64,000 bases of DNA. It comes from Paramecium octaurelia (taxonomy: Eukaryota; Ciliophora; Oligohymenophorea; Peniculida; Parameciidae). The position numbers and the translations under genes were made by a program. The stretch covers positions 561,453 to 625,452 of the forward strand of contig CAJJDP010000020.1 in the NCBI GenBank assembly GCA_905182995.1, in the 5' to 3' direction. The notes beneath the pieces were generated by a model. It was not told the DNA's origin, did no database searches, and worked only from the letters and a program-made list of their open reading frames with translations. This document shows positions 49,904-61,244 of this stretch, in pieces (position 1 is the stretch's first letter; each line of letters starts with the position of its first letter).

Positions 49904-50909
49904 CATCTATTAAGCAAATCAAGGTTGATTTGTTTATTTGTTCACATTTCTATTTATAGTACAATAATTTTATTAATATGGATTTACGTAAATATGGTTC
50001 TATATATTTAAATAACATCCGAAAGTAGTCTAAAAATATATAAAATTAAATGATGAATCAATAAAGCTTATCATCCATTTATTTATTTTTTAATAATTAA
50101 GTTTAATATATAATTGATATTACATAATTAATTATATAATTGCTTATTAGTTTATAATTGTTAAACTGAAATCACAATAATGTTAATTCTAAATTCAATT
50201 CATTCAAATGTTAATTAAAATTATAAAAGTGCCTATGCAAATCGATATTACCTTCTTGAAGATTTAATCAAATTCAAAATCATTAAAATTAACCTCTCTT
50301 AAGTAATGTTTAACAAGATGAATGAATCAATTCTCAACACATATAATACAGTTAAATAATAGTAAGATTGAATTGTTCTACTCAATAGGATTTAGCTTGC
50401 ATTTTGATTATTTATGATATGACTATATTATAATAGAAGAAATGGGTACTGAAAGTGAAATTCAATAATTGATAATTTCTACTTTACAGACATCCATATC
50501 ATTATGGGAAGAATACAATATGTATTTTTTTAAGAAACAACAGTCTTATAAATGTTGTGATTCCTACTACTTAAAATATTGTATTATGAATAATTAAAAA
50601 TAAGGTCAGCGACACTTAGAAAAATTATCAATATTTATTGTCTTCACAATTGTGATCTCTAAATTATAATAGAAATAATGACAATTACCAAATTTTCTAA
50701 GGGAGTATGAATTAAAAATAATGTAATACGTGTACGTTTAAAAATATTAGATTTAGTCAGAAGTACAAATTTATGGAAGTGATGGCTTTGAATTATAAAA
50801 TTATAGCAACTCCTTTTCTGGAGTAAATGAAGAGACTCTCAAATTTGAAATCCTTAAAAATGATGATAAAATAATCTAATGAGTTTATCTGAATATATTT
50901 ATATTTATA
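49904..50909. other. Intergenic with unresolved short open frames
   Basis: The first half is plain AT-rich sequence. From 50442 (+) a TGA-free stretch starts MGTESEIQQLIISTLQTSIS, and a second at 50721-50882 reads MQYVYVQKYQIQSEVQIYGS in the same frame as the gene starting at 50910. I could not join them with plausible introns. There may be an unrecognised multi-intron gene, or a 5' extension of the next gene. Confidence 0.3.
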
Positions 50910-51635
50910 ATGATTACTGATAGTGAAATAAAAGAATTTCTTCCCCAAAGTATTAGTAAACAGTATAAGACAGAGCCAATCGACTAGAATATTAGTGATC
51001 TCTCTTTCAGTTTTACACACAGCCTGAAAAGTAGTGTGAAACCTAAGTTGAATGATTCAATACAATTCGAAACCCAGATAGGCTCAAGAATTTAATCGAA
51101 ACCTCCTTTGACATCGAAAAGCGACAAAAAGTTCTAGATTCCAATAATCAGAGACAAGACATACTTTAATTCTGAACTGATTAGTGATTAAATGTCCACT
51201 CCAAGATCGAGATTGTAGGATTGCAAATTTTAGTTAATTCACTTAAAGTAGTAAAATTAACAGAACCAAAAGATCAATAAGTAAATAGTGGTTGAGAAAT
51301 TATCTAAGCAATTGAAGGAATCTTCAACAATCAATATTTCAAAATCAAAAGAGATGATATAAATTGAGCTGTTATTGGCTGCATATAATTAATTACACTT
51401 AAGTCATTCATAATTGAGATAATAGAATAAGAATTTAGAATAAGAAATTAATATGTGGAAATCAAAATACCAAGAATTGGAGAAGAAGACAAAACAAAAT
51501 ATCCATGCTAAAAGTACATCATTGTAGGTTTAATTCAACAAGCCAATTAATTAAAATATATGGGAGAGATTAAAAACACAACCATATTCAACAAATACTT
51601 TTAAGTTGTCCTTAACAGACACTATTAAATATTGA
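50910..51635 (+). CDS. Coiled-coil protein, hypothetical
   Basis: Uninterrupted 242-codon frame (241 residues): MITDSEIKEFLPQSISKQYK at the start, then a Ser/Lys-rich middle. A coiled coil follows from about residue 150 (QLRQQNKNLEQEINMWKSKY, QELEKKTKQN) and a short polar tail ending in SLTDTIKY. No membrane segment or catalytic motif. The gene may extend upstream in the same frame past a TGA at 50880 if an intron exists there. Convergent with the next gene, 46 bp between stops. Confidence 0.6.
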
Positions 51636-51681
51636 TTTATTTAATTCATACTATATTTATATATAGATATTTTTAGAATAA

Positions 51682-52858
51682 TCACTGCTTTCTTGATCCA
51701 AAATTACCCAAACTTGGATATTCTCCATAATTGTTACGCATTTATCTCTGCGATCCAAATTATTGCTAACTTTGTTGCATATAATTGTTGATGTTTGATG
51801 ATTGATTCATGTATTAAGCTTGCTATGAAATGTCAAGTCCACTTTTCGATTGGACTTAAGATATCTTCTGTTCAGATTGTCTAATCGATGCTTTACTATT
51901 GTTAGCTGTTCCAACATTAGATTTCTAAGTGGTTATCTCTGGAGGTGCCAACTTATGAATATTTACATATTCTGGTAAATCATAATTAACTACTTTAAGA
52001 AATTCAGATATAAATCCCCCCAATTAAGCACTAAGATAAACATTGATAAATACGATTTCTCAGAGTCAAAACTAACTTTTGTTTAATAGTGAGCATAACG
52101 TTCTGTAAATTCTTATGCTTATATAAAATATTGTTCGTTTTCTTATAGAGTCTTGGATTTCAAAAATCTTATAAGTGGTCTCATGCAGTCAGAATTCTTT
52201 AAATTTTCCAATAATTCAACATGTGAATTATGTCTATCAATAATGACTTATTAGAAAAAGAGAGCATCTCTTTTATAATTTTCAATATTTTTTTAATGCT
52301 TCCCTTATACTTCAATGAGTAATGAATTGAAATGCTAATCAATAATCTTAATAATTCGTTCCTTCTTCTCATTTAATAGTTTGATGCATTACATATTCAT
52401 CTGATCAGCCATAAATACAGAATTTGCAATGTTCTAAGAGAAAGATGCCAATTTATTTGCTTATAGTTATTGTTCAGTTTTACCTTCATTAAAGACTGTC
52501 ATTTGAACTTTATTTAAGACATTTTCTAGACTATCTAATTTGGGTTTGGACTGAGATTCAAAATGCTCTTGGACATGTTAAGGAATACATTCAGGACATA
52601 ATGGAAAGCAACATGATTCAAGTTAGCAGAAGTTTGTATAAGTATAACCTTGATGATTGTAACAATTGATCTAATTATTCTTGTATTATGAAATACTTTT
52701 GGAATGTTGTGAGTATTAAATTCATTGCAACTTTGAATTATTTTAGGTACTTTTATGACACTAGAAGCCAATTTAGATTCTGCCATTGGATTAATTACTT
52801 CTTACTATTATGCTATCTATCCTAAGGAAGTGACAGAGGCTTGATATCCCTTTGACAT
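51682..52858 (-). CDS. B-box-type zinc-binding coiled-coil protein
   Basis: 375 residues. After a polar N-terminus come Cys/His clusters consistent with a B-box (CNEFNTH, CYNHQGYTYTNFCQLE, CCFPLCPECIPQHVQEHF). A coiled coil of about 200 residues follows (NEKKERIIKIIDQHFNSLL region) and a Gln/Asn/Ser-rich tail ending NNYGEYPSLGNFGSRKQ. Introns of 26 nt (inside the zinc cluster) and 23 nt give exactly 376 codons. No RING is visible. The architecture resembles TRIM-like ciliate proteins and the first half of the B-box/MORN protein at 32186-33703. Function unknown. Confidence 0.72.
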
Positions 52859-52901
52859 GACTGTTATAATATATTAAAAATATTAAATGTAGTTATAAAA
52901 T

Positions 52902-54034
52902 TCACAATTCTAAAAGCTGAGTGACTTCATCTTTATGATTTTCTAATTCTTCATCATTGAGCCATTTTGTCCTTTATCCATTACTCCATACTCCTATTTT
53001 ATATTAATTTTGAGTTTAATAAAATATTCCAATGCCACATTATTTTCCATTTATCCAAGTGCCTGCATATTTCCTACCGTCTCCAAAATAAAATACTCCT
53101 CTGCCTTATTTCTTATCTTATTAATAATTCTTAAATATTTAATTAAGATACTCCTTTGTAACATTTTCCATCTGGCCATTTAAGAGTACCTTCTCCATGC
53201 ATTTTATTATCTAACCAATTACCAATATATTCTCTTCCATCAGTCCATTTATAAACACCAAACCCAGAAATTTCGTTATCAATAAAATTACCTAATTAAT
53301 TTATAATAAAATCTACCTTCGTAATAAGCTTAATCAATAAAGGTTAATTATCCTTTTCCATTTTTTTTGCCAAATTTATACTGACCTTAATACTTTGCTC
53401 CATCAGGCCAAACTTCAATGCCATCTCCATGTTGATTGTCGTTAAGCCATTCGCCTTCATATCTAGCTCCATTGTAATGAACATAGGTTCCTTTTCCGCA
53501 TGCTGCATCATCAACCCATTCTCCTTCATAGATATCTCCATCAGCATGAATCAATTTTCCCTTCATATTAGATTTGATTTACCTAACCATTTGATTTGTC
53601 TTGTTTCCATTAGCCCTCATAGATTGATCCATCTGGCCATATTTACTTTCCATAGCCATCTCTCATACCATTAAGCCATTGTCCTTCATATTTAGTTCCA
53701 TTAGGCAATAACATCATCTAATTATTGAAATATTATGTACTGGAAGTAATTTGCGTTCTTGGCTTTAAATGGTGTCTTTAACTTACTAGGGCATTGGCTA
53801 TTTGTTTGATACCAAGTTTTTAGAAATCTCTTGAATTGAAACTTTGCTGTTCATTGAATTTTTCATAATGCCAGAGTCTAAATCATCTTGAACCAAGGCA
53901 TCAATTTAATCAGAAGTCTAATCCTTCTATAGTTTGTGATTTTTGATAGAAACTTAAATAGATCTAGTAGATATTTTTTATGATGCTATTTCATCCTTTT
54001 AACAACATTATGTTGCACATTTACACTAACCCAT
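52902..54034 (-). CDS. MORN-repeat protein with predicted acylated N-terminus
   Basis: 346 residues. Starts MGQCKCATQCCQKDE: Gly2 plus a cluster of cysteines predicts myristoylation and palmitoylation. About ten MORN repeats fill the C-terminal two-thirds ([77 protein letters not shown]). Four introns (23, 22, 25 and 22 nt) give exactly 347 codons. Two of them, 53561-53582 and 53130-53151, end AAG. Acylated MORN proteins often sit at the cell cortex or basal bodies; that location is inferred. Confidence 0.85.
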
Positions 54035-54215
54035 TTATATATTATATATATATGTAATATTAATATGATTGCTCATCTATTTCTGGCATTGATAATTTTG
54101 TTACCCTTTCTTCTGATTTACTTCTTTCTGGCTCTTTTCTTTTTCTTACTCAGACAATCTAAAACTGCAATCGATTATTCACAATAATGATTAATTGTAT
54201 TATCTCTTGAAAGTG

Positions 54216-54814
54216 ATGTAAAAATCTAACTCTGAGGAATCTGATGTCTCTGAATACGTAAAGCCTATAAATAGACTTAAGGCGAATATAAGTTTGATGA
54301 TGACAACAGTCTTGGGTATGGAATTGCAATTCTCCCCATTTATGAAAACACTCTTTACATTTTGAATAATAAATTAATTAATAATAAAATAGACGAATGG
54401 ACATTAATCGCTTTTGAACTATCCCTTTTAATTGTGGCAATTGATTGGGTGATTTTGGATTTGATCAATTAACCTGAATATAAAAGTATAATCAAGTACA
54501 TATAAGGAACAGTAGCTATTAAGAAGTTCAATTAAATTAAAGACGTTATTGATGTGAAGGGAATAATGAGGAAATCCAAAATTCATTAAGCTATTTCAAT
54601 CAAATCTAAATTGAATAATTTACATAAAATGAACTAGAATCTAGTCTACTTTAAAATAAAATCTTTGAAATAAAGTAAATAAAGGCAAATTATCTTTGAA
54701 GAAGAAAAATATAACGACTAAAATTTTATTGATTTACTCAATTATTAATTTATATAAAGTCGTAGTTAAGCCCTTATGTAATAAATATCAAAAGAAAAAT
54801 CACATCTATAATGA
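54216..54814 (+). CDS. Hypothetical protein with one membrane segment
   Basis: About 190-194 residues after removing one short intron (17 or 29 nt, both keep frame) near 54.25-54.28 kb. Seen: an acidic start MQKSNSEESD, then NSLGYGIAILPIYENTLYIL, one hydrophobic helix WTLIAFELSLLIVAIDWVIL, and a basic helical C-terminus (KYIQGTVAIKKFNQIKDVID). No family recognised. The start is uncertain. The stop is 1 bp from the stop of the convergent kinase gene. Confidence 0.5.
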
Positions 54815-54815
54815 C

Positions 54816-56605
54816 TCAATTATTTTTTTAATAAAAGCTTCTTAGCTCATTCTTAATTAAATTAATATTTGAAAAGTCAAGAGAACACTTTTAAGGATTC
54901 CTTAATATACTTATTAGAGAATAATAAAATTTCAGGGTTATCTCCTTATATTATTCTATTTTTATAAGCTCAAAAGGGAAGTATTACTAAAGCTATTATA
55001 TCTAAGATTAATTAATTTAAGGCGACTTGTTTATATTTTCAATTAATTATTTCACTGGGTCATTTAAGACATTAAAAAGATCACACCTATTATTAATATT
55101 TAAGTTTACTTTAAATAATTTAGATAATCCTTTATATTTTAATAAGGATTTTCTTATCCAATGGGAAAGACTATTTTATTTGGTAAATTATTTGGGGCTT
55201 GATTTAATTAATAAAACTAGATTTATTATTTAAATTAGTTTTATTAGGTAAATTAGTTTTATTAGGTAAGTTAGTTTTATTAGTTAAACTAGTTTTATTA
55301 GGTAAATTATTTTTATTGGTTTTATTGGTTAAATTAGTTAAATTATTTTTATTAGTCTTATTAGTTCAATTGGTTAAACTACTTTTATTAGTTTTATTAT
55401 TTTGATTAGTTTTATTAATTTGATTAGTTTTATTAGTTAAATTATTGGTTTTATTGGTTAAATTATAAGTTTTATTAGTTAAATTTTTAGTTTTATTAGT
55501 TTAATTATTGGTTTTATTAGTTTTACTAGTTAAATTAGTTTGGGTTTTATTAGTTAAATTAGATTGGATTTTTGGTATTTTTTCCTGGAAATTTCGGTTG
55601 ATAAACAATATTTTAAGGCTGAATAACTATGTTAAAACTTTAAAATAAATCTAAAAAGTCTAGTCTTTTTGTGGGATCATAAACAAGCATTTTTTCTACA
55701 AGTTCTACATGAATAGAACTCCTTTCTTTTATTTAAAAGGGATGGTGCTTTATGTTGTTAACAAATAAGTTAACTGATTAAGGATTTAAATCAAAAGGAA
55801 AGTTGCCAAAAATCATTTAATATAATATGATACCAAGCTTTCTATTATTATGAATTATTTACTGAGTAAATGTCAATCCTACTTTTTGCATGAATATTTT
55901 TCATTTCGGAATACTTTTTCTATATTTCTTCATCTTAATTATTTGTACTGACTTCTGGAGCCGAATAGGCTAAAGTGCCATTTCGACTAATATCATTAGT
56001 AGACTAATTGTTTTTGTAGACTTTTGCAAGACCAAAATCTCCTATTTTATAAATAATAAAGTTATCTTTGCCATTATATAATATATTTTCTGGCTTGATA
56101 TCTTTATGAACAATTCTATTATTATAGAGGAACTTGTAACCATTTAGAAATTGCTTTAGAAATGAGCTAATTTCTTCGTCTTTAAATTTCTTTTTTTTAT
56201 GTAATAATTCTTTTAAATTTGAATCACACCTTTCCATAAATATTAGAAATTATTTTTGTGATTCGTGATATTCGACATGAAAAATAGAGACTAGATTAAT
56301 ATTGCCTTAATTGTTCTTAATTAATTCAGATATCTCTTTTTCTCTTTAACAAAACTTCTCATTTTAACTATTGATATTAATCATCTGTTATTGAATAATA
56401 ATTTTACTTTCGCACAATATTTTATAGTATTGTTTTGAGTTGATGTGCATTCGAAGATCTTACCAAATTATCCTTGTCCTATTAATACAGTTGGATCTAT
56501 TTTAAATTGTTTATTAAATATCTCATCACCTTAAAGGTTCATTAATAACTAGAATTCTATTAAATTTAATATTAGTTGTTTATTTTTGATAAAAAGCATT
56601 TCCAT
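54816..56605 (-). CDS. Ser/Thr kinase with Gln/Asn-rich repetitive tail
   Basis: Kinase domain in the first 300 residues: IGQGQFGKIFEC, KYCAKM, HKDIKPENILY, IGDFGLAKVY, GTLAYSAPEV, DIYSLGIILYQMIFGNFPFD, YDPTKRLDFLDLF. It is followed by about 110 residues of near-repetitive Asn/Gln/Phe (QFNQQNQQ-like), encoded by the TAA/TAG-rich repeat at about 55200-55570, and a helical C-terminal part (DPVKQLIENINKSPQ, LRNPQKCSLDFSNINLIKNE). Introns: 23 nt (acceptor CAG) after KYCAK, 25 nt (acceptor AAG) inside DIYS/LGI, and a probable 20-nt intron after the tail. With all three the length is 574 codons. The last intron is tentative. The tail is prion-like in composition. Confidence 0.75.
55200..55570 (+). 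repeat. Degenerate AT-rich tandem repeat (about 18-bp unit)
   Basis: Irregular tandem array built from a unit close to TTAGTTTTATTAGGTAAA and shorter variants. It overlaps the minus-strand kinase, where it reads as Asn-Gln-Gln-Asn-Gln repeats using TAA and TAG. The array is likely to vary in length between copies or strains. Confidence 0.8.
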
Positions 56606-56837
56606 ATATAAATTTTAATTCTTACTCAAATGAATGATGATGATAAATTGATCTAAAGGTTTATTAAAATATTTCTACTTCAAACCTAATACTAAATATG
56701 TGATAGCTTTAATTCTGCTTAAAAATGAGTTTCAATTAATACATAATAATAGATAATTGATTAATGTTTGTTATATAAAAATCAAAAAGCAACAAAGTCA
56801 AATTAAGTAATTTTTTGTATAAAATACATTTATTATT

Positions 56838-57491
56838 ATGTAAAGAATAACAAAAAAGTATTATTTTTCATTAATCCAAAAAGTTGATAATTATGATTGT
56901 CTTCACATAAACCCTTAAAGTTTGGATAAGTATTTGGTCAACCAATAAATATTAAAATAGAAATTGGAGCATATATTATAGGATAGCACTAACAAAAATT
57001 TGAATGCCATCTGGTTAAGATTAGATAAACATCAATTGAATTTATCATAATTGATTTCAGATTTAGGATTTTAAATGCATCATTGCACCTAAGAATACTT
57101 ATTATTTAGTTTATGGTTGCAAAAGGAACCATCTAGATTACCGAATTATGCATCTCATAAGATTATTTTACAATATTATTTAATTAATACTAAAAACTAG
57201 GTTTTTCTAATTGATGATTAAATGCCTGTCCAAGATGTAGATGACTCATCTTTAATCCCTATGATGGCTTAGAAATATTTCAAATGTTACCACGATATAA
57301 ATGTATAACCTCATTATATTTGTGACCTAACCCAATCAGAAAACTCAAACATCATGATCACTGTGAAATGCTCATTATCAGGGTAAGAGGAAAACCAAAA
57401 AAACTTTGTTAACAAAACCATATAAGGCATGGATTAAAGATTCGAGATAAATTCCTTTGATAAATATATTATTTACAAAAAATGTTAATGA
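56838..57491 (+). CDS. NUDT6-like pre-Nudix domain protein
   Basis: Intron-free frame, 218 codons. The middle matches the N-terminal domain of NUDT6/plant Nudix-8-type proteins: WLRLDKHQLNLSQLISDLGF, MHHCTQEYLLFSLWLQKEPS, RLPNYASHKI with the following LINTKNQVFLIDDQ. The expected Nudix box G(x5)E(x7)REUxEExGU is not present in the remaining 90 residues. The protein is also shorter than the family (about 300), so it is probably a catalytically inactive or truncated relative. Start ATG chosen as first in frame after upstream TGA. Confidence 0.62.
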
Positions 57492-57638
57492 AAATGTCTT
57501 TTCTTAATATTTGAAGATTAGATTATATAAATTTAAATCTAATTCTATCATAAATAGAAGAGTATTTTATTATGAAATAAAATATGTAAATAAAATTTAA
57601 TTATTTTAAATAAAAATTATTAGCTCATCTTTAAGATC

Positions 57639-60600
57639 ATGTTTGATTTGAATTCTATCTAAGAAACTGTTTTTAATACATAGAAAACCATGTATGAAGA
57701 ACTAATAGAAAAACTCTATAATAAGAATATAGAATTGGAAAAACAAATCTAAACTTTAAAAATAAAATGTAAAGAACAATCTATTAAATTATAATGTGCA
57801 GAATTAAACAAGTAAAAAGTGAAAAATTAGATTTTTACAAAAGTTTCATCAAATTCTGGCTATTACATTATTTAATTTAAACAAAATTAGGTATATAAAC
57901 TAAATATTTTTTAGTTGGGTAAAAAAAAGTAAGAATTTCAGTTGTTAACTAAAAAGGATTAGATTCAAAAAGAAGTTATTTTATTTGAGCAGAATTAAGA
58001 AACTGAAAAAAAACAAAAGAAACAAAAAGAACTTGAGAAAACTCCGCCAAAAACTATAATCAATTAATAGAAAATAGTTGAATTAGATGATTTAGAAAAG
58101 AACGAGTTAGAGAATTAATTAAAGTAGGATGTCGATATCAATAGAAATGAATAGTAACAAACTATTTCAAAATCAAACCCATCATAAAATGAATAATAAC
58201 AATAGGTATTTATTTTTATAAATTTAAAGAGTGAACTAGAACAAATTAAGGATCTGAATTATCAAAATGAAAAGGCTTCTCAAAAATAATAATGGCAACC
58301 ATAAGATCATATAAATTAATTAAAAAACGACCACACCGAAGAAAATAAATAAAAAATTTAGCATCTTCATATATAAATTTAAGATTTACAAAATTAAAAT
58401 TTATAAAATGAAAAAAAAATTATAGAATTGACTCAATTAATAGCTTAATTGTAAAAAGCATCTCCAAATTCAGAAGATTCCACTATGATAATAGAACTTA
58501 TGGAAGAAAATTAAAAAGAGTAATTTTAAAATGGACATAATAAGAAGGAATATGCGATAAATTAAAATCATTAGTAAATCGATTAATATGAAAAAGAAAA
58601 ATGTAAAAATTGACTCTATCTATATAGTATTGAAAGAATTAAATGAAGAAAGAAGAAAAAATGATGATCTAATTAAAAGTCAACATTCATTTTTATAGGA
58701 ATTAACTAAAATATACAAATCAACTAAAATTAGGAAATTAGAATCCGAAGATTAAGAAGAAGAAGAAGAGGATGATGATAATACGGTTGGTTAAGAGAAG
58801 AAAATAAATCAATAGTAATTACTTAAAGAATGGAAGAAAAATTTATAACAATTGGCCGATGAAATAGGAGAATATGAAGAAAATGAAAGGAATCTAAAGT
58901 AAGAATTACAAGGTTTTACACTATTCAAACAAAAATATGAAGAACTTACTATGTATTATACAGGTATCTGATTATNTAAGAATATAGAATTGGAAAAACA
59001 AATCTAAACTTTAAAAATAAAATGTAAAGAACAATCTATTAAATTATAATGTGCAGAATTAAACAAGTAAAAAGTGAAAAATTAGATTTTTACAAAAGTT
59101 TCATCAAATTCTGGCTATTACATTATTTAATTTAAACAAAATTAGGTATATAAACTAAATATTTTTTAGTTGGGTAAAAAAAAGTAAGAATTTCAGTTGT
59201 TAACTAAAAAGGATTAGATTCAAAAAGAAGTTATTTTATTTGAGCAGAATTAAGAAACTGAAAAAAAACAAAAGAAACAAAAAGAACTTGAGAAAACTCC
59301 GCCAAAAACTATAATCAATTAATAGAAAATAGTTGAATTAGATGATTTAGAAAAGAACGAGTTAGAGAATTAATTAAAGTAGGATGTCGATATCAATAGA
59401 AATGAATAGTAACAAACTATTTCAAAATCAAACCCATCATAAAATGAATAATAACAATAGGTATTTATTTTTATAAATTTAAAGAGTGAACTAGAACAAA
59501 TTAAGGATCTGAATTATCAAAATGAAAAGGCTTCTCAAAAATAATAATGGCAACCATAAGATCATATAAATTAATTAAAAAACGACCACACCGAAGAAAA
59601 TAAATAAAAAATTTAGCATCTTCATATATAAATTTAAGATTTACAAAATTAAAATTTATAAAATGAAAAAAAAATTATAGAATTGACTCAATTAATAGCT
59701 TAATTGTAAAAAGCATCTCCAAATTCAGAAGATTCCACTATGATAATAGAACTTATGGAAGAAAATTAAAAAGAGTAATTTTAAAATGGACATAATAAGA
59801 AGGAATATGCGATAAATTAAAATCATTAGTAAATCGATTAATATGAAAAAGAAAAATGTAAAAATTGACTCTATCTATATAGTATTGAAAGAATTAAATG
59901 AAGAAAGAAGAAAAAATGATGATCTAATTAAAAGTCAACATTCATTTTTATAGGAATTAACTAAAATATACAAATCAACTAAAATTAGGAAATTAGAATC
60001 CGAAGATTAAGAAGAAGAAGAAGAGGATGATGATAATACGGTTGGTTAAGAGAAGAAAATAAATCAATAGTAATTACTTAAAGAATGGAAGAAAAATTTA
60101 TAACAATTGGCCGATGAAATAGGAGAATATGAAGAAAATGAAAGGAATCTAAAGTAAGAATTACAAGGTTTTACACTATTCAAACAAAAATATGAAGAAC
60201 TTACTATGTATTATACAGGTATCTGATTATATATCATTTTTTAGAGGCTTATAATAGATTAGGACAAGCTCTTTAATAAATTGATGAATTGAATTAAGAA
60301 ATAGATAATAAAAATTCTCTATTACAAGAATATAGTTAACAAAGAACATAATAATAAGAAGGGTAAATTTATTAAAACCAAAACAATCAATTTTAAGAAA
60401 ATAATGAAAACGATTCATAATCGAATTAGGAAATTTAATATTTAAAATAGATAATTTAATAACTTTAAGCACAATTAGATGAAATTTAACAATAAGACTA
60501 CTATTAGAGAATGAGTTAAATATTGTAAGAGAATGATGAATTAAAAAAAATAAATAGTGATAATTTAGGAGATACTCAGAAAAAAGATCAACTTATAGAA

Positions 60601-60744
60601 GAATTGTAACAATAATTATTAACATAATCTCAAATAATAAACAAATAAGGTAATTATTTAATAATAATCATAGATTTATTAGAGAAAAAAAATCATTAGG
60701 AACTGTAATAATAAAATGACTTTAATCAATTAAATTAAGATTGA
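57639..60744 (+). CDS. Long coiled-coil protein, interrupted by an assembly duplication
   Basis: Starts MFDLNSIQETVFNTQKTMYE and is almost entirely coiled coil rich in Gln, Lys, Glu and Asn (LEKQIQTLKIKCKEQS, ENERNLKQELQGFTLFKQ, LKKINSDNLGDTQKKDQLIE). As given, the frame is broken because 57722-58975 is repeated at 58977-60230 around one N. Removing one copy and the introns (including a 25-nt intron before the LKELNEERRK region and a 26-nt intron after TMYYT) leaves an exact multiple of three (about 580-600 codons). Several 24-nt GT...AG segments are in frame and may or may not be introns. Cytoskeletal role is possible but not shown. Confidence 0.7.
57722..60230. repeat. 1254-bp direct duplication around a single N (assembly overlap)
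   Basis: 57722-58975 and 58977-60230 are identical by eye, separated by one N at 58976. The unit lies wholly inside one coiled-coil gene; collapsing it restores a continuous frame. This is the third case of the same pattern in the window. Confidence 0.9.
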
Positions 60745-61244
60745 TAATAAATATTTAATTAAAATTTTTACATATTTTTTTAAAACTCTTCAAAAAAATT
60801 TATAATCTTAATTTTACTTAAGTTATACCAAGTTTATCATAATTTTGAATAATTTAATATTTAATATTAATAAACAAATTATTTGGTAAAATTACAAAGA
60901 AGTTTTTCATCTTGGAAATTAATGATACATTTTTTGATAATTCTATTCCTAAATTACTTAAACATATAAATAATCAATTAAAAAATAATTGGAAAATACA
61001 AATCTATTTTTAGAATTTCGAATTTTTAAGAATAAAAAAAACCAAGAAATTTAGTTCACTTAAGAAAATAATATAATTAATAGTCGAAACTTTTGAGCTA
61101 ATTAGCACTAAATTTTTCAATAAATTAGATAAATATAAGGATCTAGATTAAAATTAAATTATTAGCAGATGTGAAAATATATCCTAAAGCATAGAACAAA
61201 GATCATAATTAGGTTGATTTTATTTATTCATATTTAAACTTTTA
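60745..61244. other. AT-rich convergent intergenic region
   Basis: About 500 bp between two convergent genes. Strongly AT-rich, no coding frame recognised. Transcript ends of both genes are expected here. Confidence 0.4.

Noticed and set aside
54064-54190. Small hydrophobic ORF MIAHLFLALIILLPFLLIYF
   Set aside because: About 40 residues, cannot be joined to the downstream gene by any GT...AG intron, and T-rich DNA gives hydrophobic peptides by chance.
55027-55233. Plus-strand ORF opposite the kinase tail
   Set aside because: AT-rich shadow of the minus-strand kinase C-terminus; no protein-like composition or context.
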